Below, piece after piece: positions 10,473-18,804 of a stretch of DNA of 64,000 nucleotides. Source of the stretch: Chelativorans salis (GTDB taxonomy: Bacteria; Pseudomonadota; Alphaproteobacteria; Rhizobiales; Rhizobiaceae); NCBI RefSeq assembly GCF_025336525.1, contig NZ_JAOCZP010000001.1, forward strand, positions 992,001-1,056,000. The letters run 5' to 3'. A program made the position numbers and the translations under genes. Under the pieces are notes generated by a model that did no database searches, was not told the origin of the DNA, and saw only the letters and a list, made by a program, of their open reading frames with translations. Within the stretch, counting starts at the first letter, position 1. Every line of letters starts with the position of its first letter.

Positions 10473-11378
10473 ATGGCCCGAGTACTTCCACCGCTCACTG
10501 CATTGCCCGGATTCGATGCGGCGGCACGTCATCTCAGCTTCACCAAAGCGGCCGCTGAGTTGAACCTGACGCACGGCGCCATCAGCCGCGCCATCCGCAA
10601 CATCGAGGAGAGGCTTGGCATAAAGCTTTTCGAACGAGGCACGCGATCCGTAAGCCTGACGCCAGCGGGCGCCGCCTACGCGGCCGAGATCGGCGCAGCT
10701 CTCGATCGGATGAGCGCCGCAACGATTGTCGCCACGGCCCCACGTTCGGCAGGCGTTCTCAATATAAGCACCTCGGACGCCTTTGCCGGTCGCTGGCTGG
10801 TGCCGAGGTTCCACCGCTTCCACCGCGCTCATCGGGACATCGACGTGCGCATTTCAACCTCGGGGCACCTGGCCGATTTCGTCAGAGACGGCATCGACAT
10901 CGCCATCCGCTACGGCGGCGGGGAATATGAAGGGGTGGTCTCGGAGTTTCTGAGTGAGGTCGAGGTGTTCCCGGTCTGCAGCCCGGAACTCTTAAAAGGC
11001 GATCACCCGCTCAAGCAGCCAAGTGACCTGAAATACCATACGCTCATCCACGACGGCTTCCCGATCGACTGGGCACTCTGGCTTCAGCGCGCCGGGGTGA
11101 CCGACGTCAATCCCAGCAAGGGAGTGAGCTTCGAGTCCGGCTCCCATGCCAGTGAAGCCGCCGTGCATGGGGAAGGCGTACTTCTGGGCCGCAGCGCCCT
11201 CATCTCCGACGATCTCGCTTCAGGCAAGCTTGTGCGCCCCTTTCACCACAAGATGCTGGCGACCTCGAAATATTACATCGTCTACCTGCCCGGCGCGCTG
11301 CGCCAGCGAAAGGTCCGGGCATTCCGCGACTGGCTGGTGGAGGAAATGGCGGCCGACCGCAAGCGCGAGGAGGAATGA
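10473..11378 (+). CDS. LysR family transcriptional regulator (GcvA-like)
   Basis: A 301-residue regulator. The N-terminal winged helix-turn-helix is clear (FDAAARHLSFTKAAAELNL, then HGAISRAIRNIEERLGIKLF). The effector domain has typical segments (LNISTSDAFAGRWLVPRF, DGIDIAIRYGGG). I prefer the ATG at 10473 over an upstream GTG because the alignable LysR sequence begins there. It is divergent from the DUF1127-like gene and lies 183 bases upstream of a flavin oxidase in the same orientation, which is its most likely target. Confidence 0.88.
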   Translation: MARVLPPLTALPGFDAAARHLSFTKAAAELNLTHGAISRAIRNIEERLGIKLFERGTRSVSLTPAGAAYAAEIGAALDRMSAATIVATAPRSAGVLNISTSDAFAGRWLVPRFHRFHRAHRDIDVRISTSGHLADFVRDGIDIAIRYGGGEYEGVVSEFLSEVEVFPVCSPELLKGDHPLKQPSDLKYHTLIHDGFPIDWALWLQRAGVTDVNPSKGVSFESGSHASEAAVHGEGVLLGRSALISDDLASGKLVRPFHHKMLATSKYYIVYLPGALRQRKVRAFRDWLVEEMAADRKREEE

Positions 11379-11561
11379 CCCTAGCCCAGCGCTCCAAACC
11401 GCCGGCTAGCCACGCGCGTTCTCGGAGGGCAGTTTTGTTGAGTGCCTTCATCCCAACCCCAATCAGAGCGGCCGCGCCATGTGCTTGGCCAACCGCCACA
11501 ACGCTTCCGTGATGGCCGGTGCCGCGGCGGCGATCATGACCCGCTAACCGGAAGAGGACAC

Positions 11562-12983
11562 ATGGAACGCGCGGATATCGCCACGTTGGCTGGGCCCGAC
11601 TGGGACGCACTCGACGCGACCATCACCGGTCGAGTTGTCCGTCCCGGATCGCCTGACTACGACCTCACGTGCAAATCGCAGATCGCCCGCTTCGATGCGG
11701 TGCGGCCGCAGGCCGTCGTTTTCTGCAACTCGCTTGAAGACGTCGCCGCCGCCATCGCCTTCGCAAGGCGTCACGCCATTCCAATGGCTCCGCGCAGCGG
11801 CGGGCATTGCTTTGCCGGGCATTCCTCAAGCGAGGGTATGGTGATCGACGTCACGCTCATGTCCGCCGTCACAGTATCGGACGGACTCGCGACCATCGGC
11901 GCCGGCGCACGCCTCGACAACGTCTACGATAGATTACTCGAACACGGTCTCACCATTCCGGCCGGGTCCTGCCCAACAGTGGGCATTGCCGGGCTGACGC
12001 TCGGTGGCGGGCTTGGTATTCTCGGCCGCACTTATGGGCTGACCTGCGATAGTCTGGTGGCGGCGCAGGTGGTCCTAGCCGATGGGCGCATCGTGACCTG
12101 CGATGAACGGCGCGAGCCGGATTTGTTCTGGGCGCTCCGCGGGGCCGGCGCTCGCAATTTCGGCATCGTCACCGAGTTGGTCTTCCGCCCGATGGCGCCC
12201 CCTTCCGCCACCGGCTTTCAAACCTTTTGGCCGCTGTCGCGCGTAGCCGATCTCGTCTTCGCTTGGCAGCAATGGTCGCTGAACGCACCAGACGCGCTCG
12301 CTGCCAGCCTGGTGCTGACGGCAGGCGGCGACCCCGCAGGGCCGCCGGTGCTCAAGGTCTTCGGCGCCATGCTCGGTACCGAGGCGGAAACGCTGGACCT
12401 TCTGGACGAACTGGCGAACAACGTCGGGGTCAAGCCGACATCGACGTTTGCCCGATCCATGACCTATCGCGAGGCCAAGCGTTACCTCGCCTCGCTGGGC
12501 GAATCCGAGTTCGCGAAGGAGCCAACGGGGGCTGGGCATGCCTACAACAAGTCAGAATTCTTCCGCACGACAATACCGAAAGACGCCGTCGCGGCCTTGG
12601 TGGAGCACCTGACGACGGACCGCATCGAGGGCCAGTCCCGAGAGCTGGATTTCAACCCCTGGGGCGGCGCCTACAACCGGGTCGATGAGACGGCGACGGC
12701 ATTTGTCCACCGCAACGAGATTTTCCTCCTGAAGCATACGGCGGCTGTCGCAGCCGAGGCGAGCGCGGACGAGCGGAAGACAACGCAGCAATGGCTGGAT
12801 CGCTCATGGGAGCTTGCGCGCCCCTGGGGTACGGGTCGCGCCTACCAGAACTTCCCCGACCCTGACCTCGCGGACTTCGAGACGGCCTATTATGGCAGCA
12901 ACCGCGAGCGACTGGTTGACGTTAAGCGCAAATACGACCCCGAAAACTTCTTTCGCTTCAACCAGTCCATCGGAAGAGGCTGA
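11562..12983 (+). CDS. FAD-dependent oxidase of the BBE-like family
   Basis: A 473-residue PCMH-fold oxidase. The FAD-binding segment PRSGGHCFAGHSS contains the His that carries covalent FAD in this family. The Cys in PAGSCPTVGIAGL matches the second covalent attachment site of bicovalent enzymes. The C-terminal BBE domain is seen as YYGSNRERLVDVKRKYDP. Relatives oxidise sugars, alcohols or secondary metabolites with O2. I chose the ATG at 11562, preceded by GGAAGAGGA; upstream frame is not family-like. No export signal is evident. Confidence 0.87.
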   Translation: MERADIATLAGPDWDALDATITGRVVRPGSPDYDLTCKSQIARFDAVRPQAVVFCNSLEDVAAAIAFARRHAIPMAPRSGGHCFAGHSSSEGMVIDVTLMSAVTVSDGLATIGAGARLDNVYDRLLEHGLTIPAGSCPTVGIAGLTLGGGLGILGRTYGLTCDSLVAAQVVLADGRIVTCDERREPDLFWALRGAGARNFGIVTELVFRPMAPPSATGFQTFWPLSRVADLVFAWQQWSLNAPDALAASLVLTAGGDPAGPPVLKVFGAMLGTEAETLDLLDELANNVGVKPTSTFARSMTYREAKRYLASLGESEFAKEPTGAGHAYNKSEFFRTTIPKDAVAALVEHLTTDRIEGQSRELDFNPWGGAYNRVDETATAFVHRNEIFLLKHTAAVAAEASADERKTTQQWLDRSWELARPWGTGRAYQNFPDPDLADFETAYYGSNRERLVDVKRKYDPENFFRFNQSIGRG

Positions 12984-13035
12984 GGCGCCTTCCGACAGCG
13001 CGACGGGAAGAGCGCACTCCCGTGATTACGAGACC

Positions 13036-13359
13036 TCAATCAAAACTTCGCTCTTGGGTTTTCGCCGCCGAGCAACTGGCCCATGAATCACATCGGGTCG
13101 GACTGGTTGATAGCCGCGGTAGACGTGACGGGAGGAGCGGGGACCGATGCTCACGAACGAGCCGAAGCATGCTCTCACCCGCCACCTGACGGTCCATGGC
13201 TGGCACGGCAACCTCGAAACGGTCACTGAAACGATCGGTCCGGGAGAACCAAAGCGTACCGCTCTCCAGCAGCTGCATGAACCGCTCAAAGTTTTGATAT
13301 CGCCATAGTGACGCGCCATCCGGTGGCGCACTCAAGTTAGGATCATCTACGTGAATCAT
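13036..13359 (-). pseudogene. Remnant of a DUF2971-type protein
   Basis: The first ~50 residues (LWRYQNFERFMQLLESGTLW, then FSRTDRFSDRFE) look like the N terminus of DUF2971 proteins, which are normally 200-300 residues. Similarity fades after about residue 70, and the frame stops at 107 residues. No continuation is evident in the other frames. I interpret it as a truncated gene. A short functional variant cannot be excluded. Confidence 0.5.
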
Positions 13360-13873
13360 CGTTTCCCAAGGTCGCCAAAGATAATCGATACGGCCCTACC
13401 TCCAAAAAAGATCACGCATCTAGTGAGGGACATCGTAGGAACGAAGGCGTATGCCAGCGACATTGCAACGACGGCTCTTAGCGCGTAGCTGACCTTCATT
13501 GGCGGCTGCTTGTGGCCCGAGGGGGATATTGATCGCCTCCAAAAGCGCGATACCTTTTGACCTGAGCCCCTAGATCTCCGCCAGATTTGGTAGAGTCCGA
13601 CGTCGCAATTGGTGTGCTCCCCATTGCGCCCTCATCAGGCGCTAGAGTTTTCCGGCCTTGATCAGCAACACGGGCTGGCTGCGTGTGCCGATTTCATGAG
13701 GGCGGAAGAGTTCGGGGCGGCTATTCAAGCTGCCGAGCAACGAGACAGGTAGTATCTGAAAATCCAACGAACATCACATTCAGGCAGTTGGCGGACAATA
13801 TGCAAACATGTACCTTCCGGCCCGCACATATGGGTGGGACTCAGCTGAAACATATGAAGAAAACAGCTTCGAC
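13360..13873. other. 514-base stretch without a recognisable gene
   Basis: No frame here is both long and family-like. Frames on the plus strand beyond 13683 only mirror the racemase-like gene. One short minus-strand reading around 13500-13570 vaguely recalls a recombinase but contains stops. This is probably decayed sequence between the DUF2971 remnant and the racemase-like gene. Confidence 0.5.
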
Positions 13874-14938
13874 CTACCCCGTCGTACCAAGGTCGCTGTC
13901 TTCACGGACAAGGATCTCTGCAAGCTCACCCCCTTGGATGAGCGGATCGTCGGAATGGACAATCACACGGCTGTGCGCCAATAGGCGCGGCTTGCCGGAT
14001 ATGCACGATCCGACACCGGCGCCCCCACCGACGGTAACGGCCTCCGTGAGCGTGCCGGTGAATTCGTTATCGAAGGGCGAGATCGTGCGGATTGTTGAGC
14101 CGAACGCAATCTCACCCCGGCGCTCCAGCCATGCGAGAAGCGCCGTTGTCCCCGTGCCTGTGGGACCCTGACAGATGACGCCTGGATCCATATAGACTGC
14201 GACACGTACGCTCTGCCCATTCGAGGCATCTCGGTTTGTCTTGCCGGCTAGCAACGCAAGTTTAAGCGGCGGCATGGCGCCGTGCACCGGGTGGTGGAGC
14301 TCCTGGCGCGCAGCAACCGGAAGGAAGGCGTTGAAGAACCGTGTCAGTTCCGGGACGGGAGTTCCCACCGGATCGAGGCCCACATCCGCACCGGCAACAA
14401 CGGCATAGAAGACGCCTCCATAGACAAGACTGTAGCGGACCGAACCCCAACCCTCGACATCGGCAAGATTCTCCTCGACGGCAACAAAGCCAGGCAGCGC
14501 ATCATAGGCAACAGATTCCAGTTCTCCCGAACGACGAGTTACATTCAGTCTGGTAATCCCTCCCGGTGTCTCCAGCGCAAAGGTCCGTTCTTCATCTTCG
14601 AACGTCAGTCGCCCGGTCTCGGCCAGGGCTGCGATTGTGCACATGGCATTGGAGCCGGAGAAATCCGGATAGCCCATAGTGCCCATGATGATCAGCCCGG
14701 CATTCGCTTCAGAATCGGAAGAAGGAACGACCAGATTGATGCATTGAGAGGGATTGCCATAGGGCGGGTTGATAAGAAGGCGGCGCAGCCCATCGGCGCG
14801 GTGTCGAAGGAAGCGCGCGCGGTCAGCTACGCTGCCTTCTGGCAGATTGCCCACGCCCCCGATCACGACGCGGCCGACATCGCCACCGGCATGGGCATCA
14901 ATGACATCGAGAATTTGGCGTCCTGCGGATTCATCCAT
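13874..14938 (-). CDS. Proline racemase superfamily protein, Cys/Thr type (possible trans-3-hydroxyproline dehydratase)
   Basis: A 354-residue protein from the ATG at 14938 (MDESAGRQILDVIDAH); a GTG/ATG start up to 57 bases upstream is possible. Family features are the N-terminal DAHAGGDVGRVVIGG, the first active-site region GSNAMCTIAALAE (Cys kept), and the second region GPTGTGTTALLAWLE. Proline racemases and 4-hydroxyproline epimerases have Cys in the second motif (PCGTG); here it is Thr. In this superfamily a Cys/Thr pair is typical of trans-3-hydroxy-L-proline dehydratases. The function is therefore inferred, not certain. It is a single gene with no transporter beside it. Confidence 0.75.
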   Translation of the reverse strand: MDESAGRQILDVIDAHAGGDVGRVVIGGVGNLPEGSVADRARFLRHRADGLRRLLINPPYGNPSQCINLVVPSSDSEANAGLIIMGTMGYPDFSGSNAMCTIAALAETGRLTFEDEERTFALETPGGITRLNVTRRSGELESVAYDALPGFVAVEENLADVEGWGSVRYSLVYGGVFYAVVAGADVGLDPVGTPVPELTRFFNAFLPVAARQELHHPVHGAMPPLKLALLAGKTNRDASNGQSVRVAVYMDPGVICQGPTGTGTTALLAWLERRGEIAFGSTIRTISPFDNEFTGTLTEAVTVGGGAGVGSCISGKPRLLAHSRVIVHSDDPLIQGGELAEILVREDSDLGTTG

Positions 14939-15097
14939 GCTTGTACTCGTTCCGTAATCATTGCGGCAATCCAGTGCGAGAACACCGACTGGCATCTCTC
15001 GGGTTTGAACGCCGGGTGGCCAAATGCCGCGTCAGCGGCTTCGTTCAATTCTGAATGTAGATTGGACCTAGTCGGAGAAAGACCGTGTCAAACCGGG

Positions 15098-15127
15098 GAT
15101 GATTGGCCAAGGCGTCGGCCAATCATC
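15098..15127 (-). terminator. Perfect 11-bp hairpin after the secreted hypothetical protein
   Basis: Arms GATGATTGGCC (15098-15108) and GGCCAATCATC (15117-15127) are perfectly complementary around an 8-base loop. The hairpin begins 28 bases past the stop codon of the gene at 15156. No T-run follows, so termination is likely but unproven. Confidence 0.55.
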
Positions 15128-15155
15128 ATCGCGGTAGGTTCGGGCTCTGTTATTG

Positions 15156-15959
15156 TTAGTCTGCATCCGCCAAACACAAAACGTCGCGATAGGCGCAGAG
15201 GTCTTTGACCAGGTCTGTTTCCCTGTTGAGGATGTCTGCCTTTTCATCCACGCCGACCATGTGGATAAAATAGCTTTGCTCATCGATTCCCTGTCGCTCG
15301 ATGAACGGGTTCTGGAGGCTTGCCGGGTCAGCCAGGTCCGGATGCGCGCCGATGTCCTGATTTGACACACCGGGAGCGTAAGGCATGAAATGGGGCAGCG
15401 ATAACGTAATCACTTCAAGGTCCGGCGGCCCGATCGTGCGCTGAACAGGGGCAACCATATAGGACATGCCTGCACGCTCCGGCACCTGATATGTTCCATC
15501 TTCCCATCGCCGCGCAATGGTCGATTTCAGCTCTTGCGGCCCCATGCCTTCAGCGCGAATCCTCGCCGCTTCCATGATGACGTGCAGGTAGGTAGATGTC
15601 CCGGCCGCGTCGTAGCAAAGCGGGATGTAGATATCGTCCCGGAAATCGGCCATCTCCCAAACCGTTCTCTGAACGATGCAGGTCACGCCGCTTGTTCCTT
15701 CGATGGCCAGTTCATACCCTTTCTCCGGGTCGAGGAGGTAGATCGTCGCCTCTTCCCTCAGTTGGGGCGGAAGTGCGCTGAGCGCGAAGCGTTTCTCGAG
15801 TTCAGCGGGCATTTGCTCCAGTGTCGTGGGTTGCTCCTGAGCGATCGCGGAGGCCGCCCAGGCCGTCAGCATGATCGTGCCGATAGTGGCAAGATGCTGG
15901 GCCAGGCCTCTGCGGGCGCGTTTCGAGCGATGAGATGAACGGATTGATGTCTTGGTCAT
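15156..15959 (-). CDS. Secreted protein of unknown function
   Basis: A 267-residue protein. It has a long basic N-region followed by a hydrophobic stretch (about residues 22-39) and a plausible signal-peptidase site at ASAIAQ. The mature part shows no repeats or transmembrane segments. It contains four cysteines outside the signal, two of them near the C terminus (DLCAYRDVLC), which could form disulfides in the periplasm. A short AAGG lies upstream of the ATG. I do not recognise the family, and neighbours give no functional hint. Confidence 0.7.
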   Translation of the reverse strand: MTKTSIRSSHRSKRARRGLAQHLATIGTIMLTAWAASAIAQEQPTTLEQMPAELEKRFALSALPPQLREEATIYLLDPEKGYELAIEGTSGVTCIVQRTVWEMADFRDDIYIPLCYDAAGTSTYLHVIMEAARIRAEGMGPQELKSTIARRWEDGTYQVPERAGMSYMVAPVQRTIGPPDLEVITLSLPHFMPYAPGVSNQDIGAHPDLADPASLQNPFIERQGIDEQSYFIHMVGVDEKADILNRETDLVKDLCAYRDVLCLADAD

Positions 15960-16060
15960 GTGATTATCCTTGAATGAGGGTACCGGACCACCGGCGGCAA
16001 TGCGATGAGTAGGCCGGGTAGAGATTGCAATCTGTGGGGGATTGGTTCTGGCCCGCTTGA

Positions 16061-16480
16061 TCAGGCCGGTGGCCCTTTCTCCAGGACGGTCAGTTCCGGA
16101 TCGTGCCGGTCCCAGCCAAGGCCCCGGCTGCCATAGGTCATGAGGGTTGGGTGAAACCGCGTCGGATCGTCAAGACCGCCGGGGTGGATTGCCGTGATTT
16201 CCGGATTCGCAGCAAATGTGACATGGGTTGGTGTGCCGCAGGTCTGGCAAAAGGCGTGGATCTTCTCGTTGCCACTGTCACCGGCAATGCGCCAACTCCG
16301 CGGCTCGCCAGTCACGGTGACCGCACCAGCTCCGGCGAAGACGACGTAGGATGAATGGCCTGTGCCGCTACGCATCTGGCAATGCCGGCACTGGCAGTGA
16401 AGTTCGGCAACCGGCTCGCCAGTTGCCTCGTAACGGATGGCGCCGCACGCGCAGCCGCCTGTATAGGTCCTCTGGTTCAT
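16061..16480 (-). CDS. GFA (glutathione-dependent formaldehyde-activating-like, CENP-V) family protein
   Basis: A 139-residue zinc protein. Cysteine motifs are in family order: GGCACGAIRYEATG, HCQCRHCQMRSGTGHSS and FCQTCGTPTHVT. I chose the ATG at 16480 because AAAGGAGCT lies just upstream. Members bind zinc, and many are annotated as S-(hydroxymethyl)glutathione synthase, although that activity is not established for most. It lies downstream of the oxidoreductase and an AHSA1 fragment on the same strand. Confidence 0.88.
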   Translation of the reverse strand: MNQRTYTGGCACGAIRYEATGEPVAELHCQCRHCQMRSGTGHSSYVVFAGAGAVTVTGEPRSWRIAGDSGNEKIHAFCQTCGTPTHVTFAANPEITAIHPGGLDDPTRFHPTLMTYGSRGLGWDRHDPELTVLEKGPPA

Positions 16481-16493
16481 TGGGTAGCTCCTT

Positions 16494-16725
16494 TTTTTCT
16501 GGATGATTGGCACTTGGCTCAGAGATCCATGCCCTGGCCGGTTTCGAGAAAGGACTTCATGCTCGACAGCACGAGCGGCCAGCCCTTGCCGATGCCCTTT
16601 TCCATGCCGCTGCCGGGCTGAAGCTGGTCGTGCGTCACAACCAATTTGACCATCCCGCCGTCAGTTTCTTCGATCTCGAAGGTGACGCGACTCTCTTCGT
16701 TGGGATCGCCGGCCTTGGATGCTGC
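16494..16725. repeat. 232-bp direct repeat, copy 1
   Basis: Bases 16494-16725 match 17892-18123 with about six differences, so identity is roughly 97 percent. The spacing is exactly 1,398 bases. The repeat covers the 3' end of the ArsR-AHSA1 gene and a few bases beyond. This copy is followed on the minus-strand upstream side by unrelated sequence. Confidence 0.9.
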
Positions 16726-16767
16726 CGGACCCGACCAACTGAACGATTTATGGACAAAATCGCCCAA
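16519..16767 (-). pseudogene. 3' fragment of an AHSA1 gene
   Basis: This encodes the last ~65 residues of the SRPBCC domain, from ASKAGDPNEESRVTFEIEE to ETGQGMDL, almost identical to the end of the protein at 17917-18696. Its first ~15 residues are unrelated or divergent, and there is no full N-terminal domain. It appears to be a leftover of the 232-bp duplication and is unlikely to be functional. Confidence 0.8.
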
Positions 16768-16788
16768 TTGGCTGTAGCGACAGGAGGA

Positions 16789-17796
16789 TCAATCAATCTC
16801 GATACACACCTTGCCGAAGTGCTTTCCTGATCCGTAATGCGCAAGCGCGGCGCCGATGTCCTCCAGCGGAAAACAGCGATCGATGACAGGCTTCAATTCG
16901 TTTGCAGCGATTGCACGGATCATGTCCTCCTGCTCCGAGCGGTTCCCGACCTGGATTCCGCTGACGCGAATTTGGTTCGCGAACAGGGCGGGGATGGAAA
17001 CCTCGCCGGCGAAACCGGTAAGGACACCAATCAGGGCGATATGACCGCCCATGCGGCAGGCCTCGATCGACTGCATTATCGTCGCCGGTCCACCGACCTC
17101 GACCACGTGATCAACCCCGCGCCCGTCCGTGAGCTCTTTTACCTTCCCACCCCAGTCGGGAATTGTCTTGTAGTTGATGACGTCGTCAGCACCGAGTTGA
17201 CGGAGTTTCGCCAGCTTTTCTTCCGACGACGAGGTGGCAATCACCCGTGCCCCGGCCATTTTTGCGAATTGCAGCGCGAATATGGAGACGCCGCCCGTAC
17301 CGAGAACCAGAACTGAATCGCCGGGTTTCACCTGGCCATGGGTCACCAAGCCCGACCAGGCGGTAACCGCTGCGCAAGGAAGCGTCGCTGCTTCCACGTA
17401 GGTGCAGCCGGCCGGTGCCTTCGTAAAGCAGCGGGCAGGCCTGCAAACAATTTCGCTGGCGTACCCATCAATGGTTTCGCCCGGAATATCCAGTTTGACA
17501 GCCGGTGTGGGTTCGCCTCCCGACCAGAGCGGAAAGAAGGTACTGACGACGGCATCGCCGACATTGAAGGCGTCGACGCCTTCTCCAATCGCAATCACTT
17601 CGCCAGCGCCGTCGTTCAGCGGAATGCGTCCATCAGCGGATGGTATGACGCCACGCATCACCATGGCGTCATGAAAGTTTAACGAGCAAGCCCGTACTCT
17701 GACCAGCACCTCGCCCGGCCCTGGTTCTGGATGATCTTCCTCAACCAGTTTGAGGTTTTCGGGCGCCGCCGGTGCCTTGAGCCTGACAAGTCTCAT
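16789..17796 (-). CDS. Zinc-type / quinone oxidoreductase (MDR superfamily alcohol dehydrogenase)
   Basis: A 335-residue medium-chain dehydrogenase/reductase. The N-terminal GroES-like domain has LNFHDAMVMRGV and NDGAGEVIAIGEGVDAF. The Rossmann domain has GTGGVSIFALQFAKMAGA, then GADDVINYKT. The residues that bind zinc in alcohol dehydrogenases are not obvious, so a quinone-oxidoreductase-like NAD(P)H enzyme is likely. It lies between the two 232-bp repeats and downstream of the ArsR-AHSA1 gene, which may control it. The substrate is unknown. Confidence 0.85.
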   Translation of the reverse strand: MRLVRLKAPAAPENLKLVEEDHPEPGPGEVLVRVRACSLNFHDAMVMRGVIPSADGRIPLNDGAGEVIAIGEGVDAFNVGDAVVSTFFPLWSGGEPTPAVKLDIPGETIDGYASEIVCRPARCFTKAPAGCTYVEAATLPCAAVTAWSGLVTHGQVKPGDSVLVLGTGGVSIFALQFAKMAGARVIATSSSEEKLAKLRQLGADDVINYKTIPDWGGKVKELTDGRGVDHVVEVGGPATIMQSIEACRMGGHIALIGVLTGFAGEVSIPALFANQIRVSGIQVGNRSEQEDMIRAIAANELKPVIDRCFPLEDIGAALAHYGSGKHFGKVCIEID

Positions 17797-17891
17797 GTTC
17801 GTGTCCTTTGTAATGGCCGAGTGGCATCAAAGAGGTGGCCGACCATCGGCACTGTTTCAGTATTTGTTGCCATGCTGCGGCGCGTAGCCTG

Positions 17892-18123
17892 TTTTTCTGG
17901 ATGATCGGCATTTGGCTCAGAGATCCATGCCTTGGCCGGTTTCGAGGAAGGACTTCATGCTCGACAGCACGAGCGGCCAGCCCTTGCCGATGCCCTTTTC
18001 CATGCCGCTGCCGGGCTGAAGCTGGTCGTGCGTCACAACCAATTTGACCATCCCGCCGTCAGTTTCTTCGATTTCGAAGGTGACGCGACTCTCTTCGTCG
18101 GGATCGCCGGCCTTGGATGCTGC
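17892..18123. repeat. 232-bp direct repeat, copy 2
   Basis: Second copy of the repeat described at 16494-16725. It lies within the intact ArsR-AHSA1 gene and is therefore probably the parental copy. Recombination between the copies would delete the oxidoreductase gene. Confidence 0.9.
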
Positions 18124-18696
18124 AGACCAGGTGATAACCAACCGCCGCGGCGGATCGGTTTCGATGACCTCGCCAACGATCTCGACAGGCCGTTCCTCGT
18201 TCGCACGAATGTGTTCCCACTTCGCGCCCGGTGTCCACTCGGAGACGTTCTCGTGGCCCCAATAACGACGGGCAATCTCGGGAGACGTGATTGCCTCGTA
18301 GACCTTTTCCGGCGTCGTGCGGATATAGGTGACGTATACAAAACTTGCTGATTTATCTGTCATGTTGTCGGTCCTTTCGAGTTCCTGTTTCAAGTCGTGC
18401 AAGAGGGTGAGGCGCTCCTGTTCGAACTTGCGGACCCACCGCTCGTAGACGTCATGCAGCGGGACGGGGTTGATAAAATGAAGCTTCTCACGTCCGCGCC
18501 GTGTCGTGCTGATGAGGTTCGCCTCCTCGAGAAGCCCCAGATGCTGGGTCACCGACTGACGCTTCATGTCCATGACGTCGCAGAGTTCACCAAGCGTCTG
18601 CCCGTTCCTTTGGTAAAGACGGTCGAGCAGTCTCCTGCGGCCTGGGTCGGCCAACGCCTTGAATACCTTGTCATCGTCCATCGGATTTTCCGTCAT
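17917..18696 (-). CDS. ArsR-type repressor fused to an SRPBCC/AHSA1 domain
   Basis: A 259-residue two-domain protein. Residues 1-~105 form an ArsR winged helix (FKALADPGRRRLLDRLYQR, then MKRQSVTQHLGLLEEANLIS); metal-binding cysteines of the ELCVCD type are missing. Residues ~113-259 form an AHSA1 domain (TTPEKVYEAITSPEIARRYW to the C terminus). In many bacteria these two are adjacent genes, and fused forms are also known. I chose the ATG at 18696; one 15 bases downstream (MDDDKVF) is equally possible. An inverted repeat just upstream may be its own operator. Confidence 0.85.
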   Translation of the reverse strand: MTENPMDDDKVFKALADPGRRRLLDRLYQRNGQTLGELCDVMDMKRQSVTQHLGLLEEANLISTTRRGREKLHFINPVPLHDVYERWVRKFEQERLTLLHDLKQELERTDNMTDKSASFVYVTYIRTTPEKVYEAITSPEIARRYWGHENVSEWTPGAKWEHIRANEERPVEIVGEVIETDPPRRLVITWSAASKAGDPDEESRVTFEIEETDGGMVKLVVTHDQLQPGSGMEKGIGKGWPLVLSSMKSFLETGQGMDL

Positions 18697-18707
18697 GACG
18701 CAACAAT

Positions 18708-18727
18708 ATGCAGGTATTCGACTGCAT
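18708..18727. promoter_or_regulatory. Inverted repeat upstream of the ArsR-AHSA1 gene
   Basis: ATGCAG (18708-18713) and CTGCAT (18722-18727) form a 6-bp inverted repeat with an 8-base spacer, 12 bases upstream of the start codon. Its position fits an autoregulatory operator for the ArsR domain. The arms are short, so this is tentative. Confidence 0.4.
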
Positions 18728-18804
18728 GTCAAGAGCAGGCAAACACCTGCCTATTGGAATGAAAACCCATTTGGCTCCTTTAATATTCAGAAGCCCCAAC
18801 GCTC

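Noticed and set aside
10140-10832. Minus-strand frame overlapping the start of the LysR gene
   Set aside because: It crosses the LysR DNA-binding domain and shows no recognisable protein features.
13490-13580. Minus-strand reading resembling a recombinase segment (SKGIALLEAINIPL)
   Set aside because: The similarity is short, the frame contains stops, and catalytic residues are not visible.
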